The notes under the pieces were generated by a model. It was not told the DNA's origin, did no database searches, and saw only the letters and a program-made list of their open reading frames with translations. Positions 56,176 through 64,000 of a DNA stretch of 64,000 nt are shown here, in pieces. Position 1 is the first letter of the stretch. Every line of letters starts with the position of its first letter. This stretch comes from Mariniblastus sp. (GTDB lineage: Bacteria; Planctomycetota; Planctomycetia; Pirellulales; Pirellulaceae): assembly GCA_029251085.1 (NCBI GenBank), contig JAQXDZ010000119.1, positions 152,296 through 216,295 of the forward strand, given 5' to 3'. The translations under genes were made by a program, and so were the position numbers.

Positions 56176-57627
56176 TTATGTCATCAATTCTCGAATTGGC
56201 TCGGTATCCTGAACGCCAACGAGCCGTTGATCGAGTCCGCCATAGAAATAGGCGAGTGCATTGGGATCAAGTCCGAGTTGATGAAGGATGGTCGCATGGA
56301 TTCGCTTAACATGCATCCGATCCTCGACCGCGGTTGCACCAAGTTCATCCGTCTTGCCGAGACTGACGCCGCCCTTGATCCCGCCACCGGCCATCCACAT
56401 TGTAAACCCATAGGCATTGTGATCACGGCCTGAACCTTTGGCATACTCTGCAGTCGGTTGACGCCCAAATTCACCGCCCCAAACCACGAGCGTTTCGTCC
56501 AACAGTCCCCGGTCTTTGAGGTCCTTTAGAAGAGCCGCGATCGGCTGATCTGTTTCGGCAGCGTGCAAGTTATGATTGACCTCGAGATCGCCGTGAGCGT
56601 CCCAATTGTCGTCATTATGGGCACCACCTGAATACACCTGCACAAAACGAACACCACGCTCGACCAGTCGCCTGGCCATCACGCACTGGCGACCAAAGTA
56701 ATTAGTCGGCTCTTTCCCAACCCCATAGTCGTCGAGCGTAGACTGAGTCTCGGTCGCCAAATCCACTGCCTCAGGTGCAGTACTTTGCATTTTGTAAGCT
56801 AATTCGTAACTCGCAATCCGAGCGGCCAATTCACTGTTTCCCGCTCGAGATGATTCATGACTCTCATTTTGTTTCAACAAAGAATCTAAGAGCTTTCGCT
56901 GGGCTCCGTCGGTCATCCGCTCAGGCCGCTTGAGGTCTAAGATAGGTGTCCCTTCGCTTCGCACAACACAACCTTGATAGGTCGCCGGCATGTAACCACT
57001 AGTCCAATTGGTGGGCCCACTAATCGGACCACCCTTGTCGTCAAGCATCACCACAAACCCGGGAAGATTTTCATTCTCACTTCCCAAACCATAGTTAACC
57101 CACGATCCAAGACAGGGATTACCGCTCTGTATTTTGCCTGAATTCATTTGCAGCATCGCCGATCCGTGAATGGGCGAATCAGCGGTCATGCTATGAACAA
57201 AAGCGATGTCATCCACACACTTCCCAACATTGGGAAACAAATCTGAGACCCACTTGCCGCATTCCCCGTACTGTTTAAATTTCCATCGAGGCTCGACAAC
57301 CCGACCTTGATTACGGTGCCCCCCGCGACCGAACGTTTTGACTTCGATTGTTTTGCCATCCATGCCGTACATCTTCGGCTTGTAATCGAAAGTATCGATA
57401 TGGCTTGGACCACCGTACATGAAGAGGAAAATTACCGATTTTGCTTTGGGAGCAAAATGCGGTTTTTTTGCCGCCAAGGGATTTACCCAATCGGTCCCAT
57501 CGGCTCGGACGTCCTGAGCGGCTAGAAAGTTACGATCTAACAATCCGGATAAAGCCAAACCGGCAAATCCACCCCCCGCTTGCCACATAAACTCGCGTCG
57601 TGTTTTTCCGCAAAAATTTCGATTCAT
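56176..57627 (-). CDS. DUF1501 family protein (Tat-exported)
   Basis: A protein of 483 residues of the planctomycete DUF1501 family, related to the alkaline phosphatase/sulfatase fold. The twin-arginine signal is visible (KTRREFMWQAGGGFAGLALSGLL), so it is exported folded. Family segments include FLFMYGGPSHIDTFDYKP, HSMTADSPIHGSAMLQMNSG, GGAHNDDNWDAHGD, and VVWGGEFGRQPTAE near the C terminus. It lies 80 bases after a DUF1549/DUF1553 gene, the standard two-gene arrangement of this phylum. The substrate is unknown; polysaccharide-related breakdown is often proposed. Confidence 0.93.
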   Translation of the reverse strand: MNRNFCGKTRREFMWQAGGGFAGLALSGLLDRNFLAAQDVRADGTDWVNPLAAKKPHFAPKAKSVIFLFMYGGPSHIDTFDYKPKMYGMDGKTIEVKTFGRGGHRNQGRVVEPRWKFKQYGECGKWVSDLFPNVGKCVDDIAFVHSMTADSPIHGSAMLQMNSGKIQSGNPCLGSWVNYGLGSENENLPGFVVMLDDKGGPISGPTNWTSGYMPATYQGCVVRSEGTPILDLKRPERMTDGAQRKLLDSLLKQNESHESSRAGNSELAARIASYELAYKMQSTAPEAVDLATETQSTLDDYGVGKEPTNYFGRQCVMARRLVERGVRFVQVYSGGAHNDDNWDAHGDLEVNHNLHAAETDQPIAALLKDLKDRGLLDETLVVWGGEFGRQPTAEYAKGSGRDHNAYGFTMWMAGGGIKGGVSLGKTDELGATAVEDRMHVKRIHATILHQLGLDPNALAYFYGGLDQRLVGVQDTEPIRELMT

Positions 57628-57707
57628 TGTTTCATTCCGTAGGAGGCAATCCGCTGTCTGCGTTTAAATTCTGCCGCTTTAATTTCGCCGTTCAATTTTC
57701 ATTTAGA

Positions 57708-60239
57708 TCAATCAATGTACGCAAATTCATTCAGGTTGATCGCTAACAAACAGTAATACTGCAAGGCTTGCTGGGGCGAACTGTCTTCATGATCAATCCA
57801 TGACTGAATCAAATCGACACCCTGCTGTATTTCCTTTTCAGTCGGTGGTCGCTGGGTGACTTTCTGAAGGATCGACTCCACTTGAGCCTCCCGCTTTCCA
57901 GGAAATTCTTTCTCAATCGCAGCCGCAAACTTCGCCGCCTGCTGATTCGTGAAATCACTATTCATCATCCCCAGTGCCTGTGTTGGTTGCGTCGTAATGA
58001 AACGCACAGGACACGTAGTGTCGGTCGGTGCCGAATCATTTGTAGTAAGAATCGGCAATCCCAGCGAACGCTTAATGTGGACGTAAACGCTTCGTCTTCG
58101 GCGGTCTTCATCACTCGAGTTGCCCCATCCGGAGCCCGGCCGCGACTGACCGGCTAAGACTTCGCGGGGCATTACGGGATAAATACTCGGTCCGTACATT
58201 TTTTCTAAATTTAACTCTCCGGAGACCGCCAGGATCGAGTCACGAATTTCCTCGGCCGTCAGGCGTCGCAAGTTAAATCGCCACAACAAATCATTCCCTG
58301 GATCTTTCTCAAAACCCTCAGCACTGAACTGGCTAGACATTTGATAAGTCTTGGACATTAAAATCAGGCGATGCATTGCTTTCATGCTCCAGCCCTGATT
58401 CACAAATTCCTTTGCCAACCAATCCAACAACTGAGGATGAGTCGGTTTCGACCCCTGAAATCCAAAATCACTGCTTGTCCTGACGATACCTCTACCAAAG
58501 TGATACTGCCAAATGCGATTGACCATCACGCGTGCGGTCAGCGGATTCTCGCCCCCCGTCAACCACTCCGCGAATGCTAAGCGCCGCCCCGTACTCTCGC
58601 CATGGGCTGGCAACTTAATCTCCGGCGGTGGCGGTGAAAGTACCGAGATAAACCCAGGTTCAATCGCAGGTCCTTTTACGTTTGGATTACCGCGAATTCT
58701 CACAAAACTAGGCAGAGACTGAGTGCCGGATTCTTTGACCGACAAAATATTGACAGACCCCGGAGGGTTTTTGAGCAGGTTCCCGCGATTCCTCAACAAG
58801 TCGCGAAACTCGTTGAATTGCTTTTTCGTGATTTGCTTGCCAATCCTTTTTTTCAAGATGGGAAGCTTGTTCATCTCGAACTGGAAATCCTCGTGTTCAA
58901 CCGATTCAAAATCGGGCTTTGCCAGTGCGGCAATTGCCTCTAATTTCTCATCAACTTTCTTCATTTCCCGTTCGTAATTGGCCGTCATTTCTTCGGTCGC
59001 CTCGCCGGGCACAATCCGCACCGAAGCATCCAAAACAGAATCGTGACCTCGCGCTCCGTAGTGACGGATGTTTTCGAAAAACGAAACCATCTTGTAGTAA
59101 TCCGCCTGTGGAATGGGATCGATCTTGTGATCGTGGCATCTGGCACAATTGACAGTCAAACCTAGCATCGTCTGCGAAGTCGTGGCAACAATGTCGTCAA
59201 GATCATCGTACTTAGCCTTTAAGCGATCGACCGGTTCATCATCCCACTGGCCCAACCGAAAGTAACCCGTTGCCGCGATCGACGACTGAGTTGGGTTTTC
59301 TATTTCATCACCAGCAAGCTGCTCGATCAAAAATTGATCGTAGGGTTTGTCTTCATTAAACGATCGAATCACATAGTCACGGTACCGCCAGACAAACGGT
59401 TTCGCCCCATCGCGCTCAAAACTATTTGTTTCCGCATACCGCACAAGATCAAGCCAATGCCGGCCCCATTTTTCTCCATAATGCGGTGAAGCCAATAATT
59501 CCTCAACTAGCTGTGGATAGGCTTGCGGATCTTCGTTGTTCGCAAATGCCTCCACTTGAGCAGGCGTAGGCGGCAACCCCAGCAAATCGTAATACACGCG
59601 TCTGACCAAAGCTCGCCGAGTTACCGGTGAAGCCGGAGCGAGACTCGCCGACTCCAACTTAGCCAGTACAAAATTATCAATTTCGTTGCTCGGCCAAATC
59701 TTATTGTTGACGACGGGAACCTCTGGATCGGCAACCGGAAGAAACGACCACCATTTTTTTGACTCAGCGTTCACTTGCGGGACCGTAGACTCCAAATTCG
59801 CCGTCAGATCTCTCTCGTCCTTCGGATCATATGGCAATCCCATCTTCACCCATTGCGTGAGCACATTTATCTTCTCATCAGCCAGCTTCCCACTGGGTGG
59901 CATCTCATAGAGTTGGTAATGGATAACCTTAAGAAGCAAACTCTCCGAAGGATCATCGGCATTGACCGCAGGGCCAGAATCCCCCCCCCGTAAAATCGAG
60001 GCTTTCGATGTCAACGCCAACGAACCTCCAAGGTCCTCTGGATCATCCGCGTGACACTCAAAACAATTCTGCTCAAGGATTGGTTTGACCTTCACATTGT
60101 AAAACTCGATCGCCTTTGTTTGGGCTGGAGTTAATTTCGCATCTCCGTCCTCTTGGGCGTGACCAAGTAACACACCCCAACCGCACACAACCCCCAAACC
60201 AATTGTCAGTGAAACCAACCAGTGAAATCCGGATCGCAT
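57708..60239 (-). CDS. Planctomycete cytochrome-like DUF1549/DUF1553 protein
   Basis: A large exported protein of 843 residues. After the signal peptide (LVSLTIGLGVVCGWGVLLGHAQ) comes a cytochrome-c-like domain with one CxxCH haem site (QNCFECHADD). DUF1549 follows (DNFVLAKLESASLAPASPVTRRALVRRVYYDLLGLPPTP...) and then DUF1553 toward the C terminus (GRRLAFAEWLTGGENPLTARVMVNRIWQYHFGRGIV). A second CxxCH (VNCARCHDHKIDPI) sits within DUF1549. I chose the ATG at 60239, since the 68 codons upstream in frame do not look like a signal or domain. Paired with DUF1501, it probably forms an extracytoplasmic redox or degradation unit. Confidence 0.93.
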   Translation of the reverse strand: MRSGFHWLVSLTIGLGVVCGWGVLLGHAQEDGDAKLTPAQTKAIEFYNVKVKPILEQNCFECHADDPEDLGGSLALTSKASILRGGDSGPAVNADDPSESLLLKVIHYQLYEMPPSGKLADEKINVLTQWVKMGLPYDPKDERDLTANLESTVPQVNAESKKWWSFLPVADPEVPVVNNKIWPSNEIDNFVLAKLESASLAPASPVTRRALVRRVYYDLLGLPPTPAQVEAFANNEDPQAYPQLVEELLASPHYGEKWGRHWLDLVRYAETNSFERDGAKPFVWRYRDYVIRSFNEDKPYDQFLIEQLAGDEIENPTQSSIAATGYFRLGQWDDEPVDRLKAKYDDLDDIVATTSQTMLGLTVNCARCHDHKIDPIPQADYYKMVSFFENIRHYGARGHDSVLDASVRIVPGEATEEMTANYEREMKKVDEKLEAIAALAKPDFESVEHEDFQFEMNKLPILKKRIGKQITKKQFNEFRDLLRNRGNLLKNPPGSVNILSVKESGTQSLPSFVRIRGNPNVKGPAIEPGFISVLSPPPPEIKLPAHGESTGRRLAFAEWLTGGENPLTARVMVNRIWQYHFGRGIVRTSSDFGFQGSKPTHPQLLDWLAKEFVNQGWSMKAMHRLILMSKTYQMSSQFSAEGFEKDPGNDLLWRFNLRRLTAEEIRDSILAVSGELNLEKMYGPSIYPVMPREVLAGQSRPGSGWGNSSDEDRRRRSVYVHIKRSLGLPILTTNDSAPTDTTCPVRFITTQPTQALGMMNSDFTNQQAAKFAAAIEKEFPGKREAQVESILQKVTQRPPTEKEIQQGVDLIQSWIDHEDSSPQQALQYYCLLAINLNEFAYID

Positions 60240-60707
60240 TTTACTCGTTCTCGAAAACAAGGCTCTACCTCGGGTTAAATCTATCTGTATTCGCACCAAC
60301 CGCTTGCCTATCGTCTTTTTACACAGGCCGCCTGACCACACAACTAATGTTCGGAAAAGGGTTACGGGCCTCACGAAAAAAATCCAACCCAACTTCCTTG
60401 CAACGTCCCGACCCAGTTTAAAACCAAAGAGAACCAGAATCAAATACCCAAGAGCAATTAAAGACCACTCAAAAGCATAAATCGTGGACAGCCTGAACGA
60501 ATTTCAACCCAAATTGTACGAGCTTGATCGCCTTAACTTTAGTCCAACAAAAACGGTCAACCCCGTCCATAAATAATGAACGTGAAACACCCAACATTCT
60601 GGGGGGGGGATTTGTTAGCCTCCGCAAAGCAATGTCATCCACAGCCGATCACTCCCGCGCACAAAAAAATTGGACAGAGGAAGTGGTAGTTTTATGAATT
60701 AAATTCG
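60240..60707. other. Region upstream of the DUF1549 operon
   Basis: About 470 bases. The DUF1549 frame stays open upstream to 60443 but without recognisable coding features. A run of eight G is at about 60601-60608. No promoter with good spacing or RNA was recognised. Confidence 0.4.
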
Positions 60708-61604
60708 TTACGAGTTAGAATTTCGATTTTTACGAATTCGCTCGCTATACTTCTTTAATAATTTGCGTTCGCGCCCAGTAAGGCTTTCCTCACCCTGTTC
60801 GCTTATCTTGGCCAAAATTTTATCGGCATCAAGCTGGAGCTTCTGATCGATCGTATCGGGATCGTGCAGCTTCAGTTTCGTCCGCGAACGCTTCCATTTG
60901 GAGAATCCGTCCCAATGAAATCTGGCAAAACTCCACTGGAGTTTGAAATAGAGATACCCAAAAGCCGCGCCTACAAAGTGAGCTTCCCAGGCGATGGCAC
61001 TTGCTGGATTCAAAGCGGTCAATAAATTCCCTCCCAACAGCAATACACCAAGCACCCAAGCCGGCATCGGCAAGATTCCCATCAATAATATGGTCTCGCG
61101 TGGGTACATGAAGATAAACAGCACCACAACTGCTGAAACCGCACCAGAGGCGCCCATCAACGACGCGACGCCGCTATCAAACGCCAGGTACATCACGAGC
61201 CAACCCAGCCCCGAAACGAGAATGGAGGCAAAATAGAACTTCGTGAATTCATTTCGTCCTAGGCGCTGCTCCACTGGCCGCCCCAAAAACCAAAGCGTAA
61301 TCATGTTGCCGGCGATGTGCCAAATGCCTTCACGACTGCCAATTGGGGCATGGACGAACCCGTAAGTGATGTAAGACCAGAGGAAATACAAACGATCTGT
61401 ACTTAAACTCAACCACCTATCAAGAGCAGGTATCCCACCTTCCACCTCCGCAGAAGGCCCCTGAGTAAACATACTGACAACCCAGACCACTACGTTGGCA
61501 ACAACGAGACTGGTGACAACAGACTGCTGGCCAAACTGAAACCCCGGCACTCCACCCCGTGGTTCCTGATAATCTCGGTTATAATCTCTACTCTCAAAAC
61601 CCAT
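60708..61604 (-). CDS. Rhomboid-family intramembrane serine protease
   Basis: An intramembrane protease of 298 residues with six predicted helices. The dyad is S153 (GASGAVSAV) and H209 (WEAHFVGAAFGYLY), and the oxyanion-side HIAGNM (H96, N100) is present. A soluble C-terminal extension of about 65 residues is charged and helical (KILAKISEQGEESLTGRERKLLKKYSERIRKN). The N terminus is Arg/Tyr-rich. It may process membrane proteins in the envelope; no substrate gene is evident nearby. Confidence 0.93.
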   Translation of the reverse strand: MGFESRDYNRDYQEPRGGVPGFQFGQQSVVTSLVVANVVVWVVSMFTQGPSAEVEGGIPALDRWLSLSTDRLYFLWSYITYGFVHAPIGSREGIWHIAGNMITLWFLGRPVEQRLGRNEFTKFYFASILVSGLGWLVMYLAFDSGVASLMGASGAVSAVVVLFIFMYPRETILLMGILPMPAWVLGVLLLGGNLLTALNPASAIAWEAHFVGAAFGYLYFKLQWSFARFHWDGFSKWKRSRTKLKLHDPDTIDQKLQLDADKILAKISEQGEESLTGRERKLLKKYSERIRKNRNSNS

Positions 61605-61767
61605 GGTTATCCAACGCTCTTGTGACTTTGAACTTTTCTACCGTGCGCGAGCCAATGATGCCGGGATGATAATCCTGTGACGCCCGGAACTAACAGCAAC
61701 CCGTTGTAGCATGATACCGCCTGAGGGCTGAAACGCACTATGCCAACCGGGCCCGCAAAATATCTAC

Positions 61768-61791
61768 AAAAAAAGCGTCCCGAAGGACGCT
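61768..61791 (-). terminator. Intrinsic terminator of the membrane coiled-coil gene
   Basis: A 7-bp stem with a four-base loop (61774-61780 and 61785-61791) is followed on the minus strand by a T run (complement of the A run from 61768). It lies about 50 bases past the stop at 61840. Confidence 0.8.
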
Positions 61792-61839
61792 GGTCAATTT
61801 CTTCCACATCGCCAGCAACCGTGGCGTTGTAGCCGATAA

Positions 61840-63405
61840 TTATTTCTTTGCAAAAGCCTCTCGCGACAATGCAACGGCTAGTTTTCGAAGTTCTTGATAG
61901 GTCGCAGCAATTTTAGATTCAAGCGAACTAACCATCTGCTTCAGATTTGCGACTTCTTTGGTCTTATTTTGAGCCAAAGTGGAGATGACCTTGTAATCCT
62001 TTGTAAGATTAACCTTGTCCTCATCATTTTCAACGATCAGCCTCGCCCGCTCTTGCTCGTGCTTACTCGCTTCGTCTATTAACAAACCTTGAGTAACAAT
62101 GTTCTTTTCATACTGCTGCTTTGATTCCGACAGTTGCTCAGTTTGCAATTTTAATTGCGCGAACTCAAACGGGTAGTTTCGTTTCTGGCGAATATAAAAT
62201 CGGCCCAACTCTTTGACGTCCTCTTCATCTTTAATAACGAAACCGTCGTTCAATCCTTTTTCGTCGGTATCAAGATCGACGAGGATTGTGTCGCCTTTGC
62301 TGAAACCGATCGAACCGCCCTCCCCTGCCTTCAAGCTTTGCTCGATTGCAAAACCACTCCGATTGAATAATCCATCGGTTTCCAAACTACCTACTCCATC
62401 GACAACGTAACCGCCGTTCTTTTTGGAGTTTGCATTGAATTCATACTTAATAAATGTCTCTTGTGGATCAGGAGTGAAACGCTGTAACGAAACATCGGTA
62501 CGCCCCTGTGGGTTCTCGTCGATCCACTTTTGGATGGCACCTAACTCCAAACCATCAAACGCATATCGATCGATCAACTCTTCAAATTCAACTTCATTAA
62601 AATACTGCTTGGAGACTTGAAATTCACCTCTTAAGAAGTCTCGATAATCGCTGATGTTCAATTCAATGTTCTCGTTTTCGAATGCCGCGGCAAGACCCTT
62701 GATTGCTTCCGGTGCGTTTTCTTCTTCAGCTTTATTGAGAATGTAATTCTTATAAATATCCCGTCGATCAAGCGGCATTTTTTCGAACAGTTTCCAACCT
62801 AAATTCGCGGCGTTAAATTGATTGGAAACGACCGCTTCTTCAGAAAACGTGATGGACGCATTGTCTTCCGACTCAACACGAACGGTACCGATGTAATAAT
62901 TTTCTCCATCGTTTTGACCATCCGCGAACACGTAGAGGACCACATCGACCAGCGCTTCATAACCGTCGGCCCGGGGAGCTTTGAAAGTGTATTTCCGATT
63001 GTCTCCCTCTTTGGCAACCGTTCCGCCTGACCAAACTCGTCCTCGCCCCAACATCTCGCGAGACAGAACTCCATCGATATAACGTAAAGAACCTTTGGTG
63101 TACGTTGCCGACTTGCTATCACCCGCAATCTGCATTTCCGCAGCGGCTTTGGAAGTCTCGGCGTCCTTTTCAGCTTTTTCAGCTTTGTTCATTGCCGAGT
63201 AACGCTGGTCTAATACGTCGGTAGCCTGCATCACGGTAAAAACACTGACGAAGTAAATCAGCACGACGAACGTGATGTCTACCCAGTTCCAAGTCTTGGA
63301 AGCAAGTACAACAAAAACGATCAACAGAAGAAAACCAAATCCGATGATTCCCCAGGCCATTGTGGGATCCATGGCTGCGAGAATTGCGAAGTCGTTAATG
63401 CCCAT
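61840..63405 (-). CDS. Hypothetical membrane protein with C-terminal coiled coil
   Basis: A protein of 521 residues with two N-terminal membrane helices (about residues 14-36 and 42-62). A large extracytoplasmic or cytoplasmic domain follows, with beta-rich stretches (ALVDVVLYVFADGQNDGENYYIGTVRV), and a long coiled coil closes it (about 420-515: QLKLQTEQLSESKQQYEKNI, then TKEVANLKQMVSSLESKIAATYQELRKLAVAL). No enzyme motif is seen. It may be structural or a scaffold in the cell envelope. I recognise no named family; the start at 63405 or an ATG 11 codons later are both possible. Confidence 0.75.
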   Translation of the reverse strand: MGINDFAILAAMDPTMAWGIIGFGFLLLIVFVVLASKTWNWVDITFVVLIYFVSVFTVMQATDVLDQRYSAMNKAEKAEKDAETSKAAAEMQIAGDSKSATYTKGSLRYIDGVLSREMLGRGRVWSGGTVAKEGDNRKYTFKAPRADGYEALVDVVLYVFADGQNDGENYYIGTVRVESEDNASITFSEEAVVSNQFNAANLGWKLFEKMPLDRRDIYKNYILNKAEEENAPEAIKGLAAAFENENIELNISDYRDFLRGEFQVSKQYFNEVEFEELIDRYAFDGLELGAIQKWIDENPQGRTDVSLQRFTPDPQETFIKYEFNANSKKNGGYVVDGVGSLETDGLFNRSGFAIEQSLKAGEGGSIGFSKGDTILVDLDTDEKGLNDGFVIKDEEDVKELGRFYIRQKRNYPFEFAQLKLQTEQLSESKQQYEKNIVTQGLLIDEASKHEQERARLIVENDEDKVNLTKDYKVISTLAQNKTKEVANLKQMVSSLESKIAATYQELRKLAVALSREAFAKK

Positions 63406-63800
63406 TTACTTTAACCAGTCTTGCCGTTGAAATTTAATTGACGAGTGGGGTCGGGTTCGCTGCCCCACTCAAGCATAAGGTGCATTCTCTACCTCAGCGC
63501 GTTAAGAGCGCGGAAATAGCCCAAATTGCATCATAAATTGGGCAAAATAGCCCGTCAAGTTTTGCTATCGTCGCTTTCGGGCGGTCTTCTCCGGTTTAGT
63601 CCCTGAGACGCAATTGATCGTTATTAACGGAACAAACGCTCAAGTCAGATACGGCATATCCCCGAGAATAAGTAAATACGGAAAAATCGGCATATTCAGA
63701 CTCAACCAAAAATCCGTTGCGTTTTGAATCCGATTTGCTCAGTAAACACGCTGGCAAACCCGAATCCCGTGCGGTTTGCCCGCTTTTTCAGGAGAGTTTT
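63406..63800. other. Divergent intergenic region with two hairpins
   Basis: About 395 bases between the membrane coiled-coil gene (minus) and the TolC-like gene (plus). A perfect 8-bp stem (GAGTGGGG...CCCCACTC, 63443-63470) and a weaker GCCCAA...TTGGGC hairpin (about 63518-63542) lie in the left half. Neither has a T run, so they look like leader or operator structures. No gene is seen. Confidence 0.45.
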
Positions 63801-64000
63801 GTGACAATGGCCCCGATTAATCGAATCCTCATAGGCGTCATCTTTCTCAATTTATTGGTAGCCGTTGGCTGCCATCGCGGCTACTACCGCCGGCAGGCCG
63901 ACGCAGAAGCCCAACGCCTGATTCTTGAGAAAGCGGTCGATCCAAGATGGGACTCAGCCACCGGCTCAATCGCAATCAATCCTGCTTCGCGGATGTTCGA
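63801..64000 (+). CDS. TolC-like outer-membrane efflux lipoprotein (5' part)
   Basis: The frame runs off the window end, so only about 66 residues are seen. A lipoprotein signal is clear (ILIGVIFLNLLVAVGC, lipobox VAVGC). The following GYYRRQADAEAQRLILEKAVDPRWD stretch recalls the N terminus of planctomycete TolC-type outer membrane proteins, but this rests on memory of the family. A GGAGAG ribosome site lies six bases before a GTG at 63801; the ATG at 63807, in the same frame, is a second possible start. Confidence 0.65.
   Translation, partial: MTMAPINRILIGVIFLNLLVAVGCHRGYYRRQADAEAQRLILEKAVDPRWDSATGSIAINPASRMF

Noticed and set aside
60240..60443. N-terminal extension of the DUF1549 protein
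   Set aside because: The extension would bury the signal peptide that begins at the ATG at 60239.
1..64000. CRISPR array, prophage or insertion sequence
   Set aside because: No regularly spaced direct repeats, transposase, integrase or phage structural motifs were recognised anywhere in the window.

Overview
The window reads as a chromosomal segment of a planctomycete, most likely a marine Pirellulaceae-type bacterium. The diagnostic genes are the tandem DUF1501 and DUF1549/DUF1553 cytochrome-like pair (56176-60239), a FloA flotillin, an ECF sigma factor with a zinc-less anti-sigma partner, a membrane protein with squalene-cyclase-like repeats, an Lgt with an inserted PDZ-like domain, and many lineage-specific secreted or membrane proteins. 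Base composition looks near 50% G+C throughout. I see no phage, transposase, CRISPR array, rRNA or tRNA. All assignments are by eye from protein motifs; no search was run.

Layout. 1-4820: class I ribonucleotide reductase alpha subunit (nrdA, minus) behind a sigma70-like promoter overlapped by two NrdR boxes, with a leader of about 480 nt, then a divergent SprT-like metalloprotease gene. 4926-9471: a secreted carboxypeptidase-regulatory-like protein, thiS-thiG and lipA (minus), then smpB (plus). 9670-15695: a five-gene plus-strand cluster with an ABC ATPase, an FtsX/MacB-type permease with an acidic insertion, a CPFC-containing anchored protein and two DUF3299-like proteins. 15849-18092: btaA-btaB for betaine lipid synthesis plus a small membrane protein. 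18145-26049 (all minus): sufS, a beta-hydroxyacid dehydrogenase, a FloA two-gene unit, two Gfo/Idh/MocA oxidoreductases and an acidic conserved protein.

26427-30547 (minus): anti-sigma, ECF sigma, lgt and panC. 30854-37031: the squalene-cyclase-like protein, fabH, an NRDE/TANGO2 protein, a PD-(D/E)XK-like nuclease candidate, and cysK with its own promoter and a possible leader peptide. 37036-44110: glnE, a DEAD-box helicase, a large conserved protein and a stand-alone response regulator. 44381-47226: a Fur-box-controlled feoA-feoB-FeoB-associated operon. 47310-55855: a carbon-nitrogen hydrolase lacking the usual catalytic lysine, a TPR protein, a 37-residue small ORF, a PIN-TRAM membrane protein, a dGTPase-like HD protein, class II fructose-bisphosphate aldolase, a lipoprotein and a small conserved protein. 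56176-64000: the DUF1501/DUF1549 operon, a rhomboid protease, a membrane coiled-coil protein, and the start of a TolC-like lipoprotein cut by the window edge.

Most of the window is housekeeping. The best candidate for something under-described is the 9670-15695 ABC/DUF3299 cluster. Also worth attention are the PDZ-in-Lgt fusion, the nrdA control region with its long leader, the winged-helix nuclease candidate at 34952-35713 and the small ORF at 49866.
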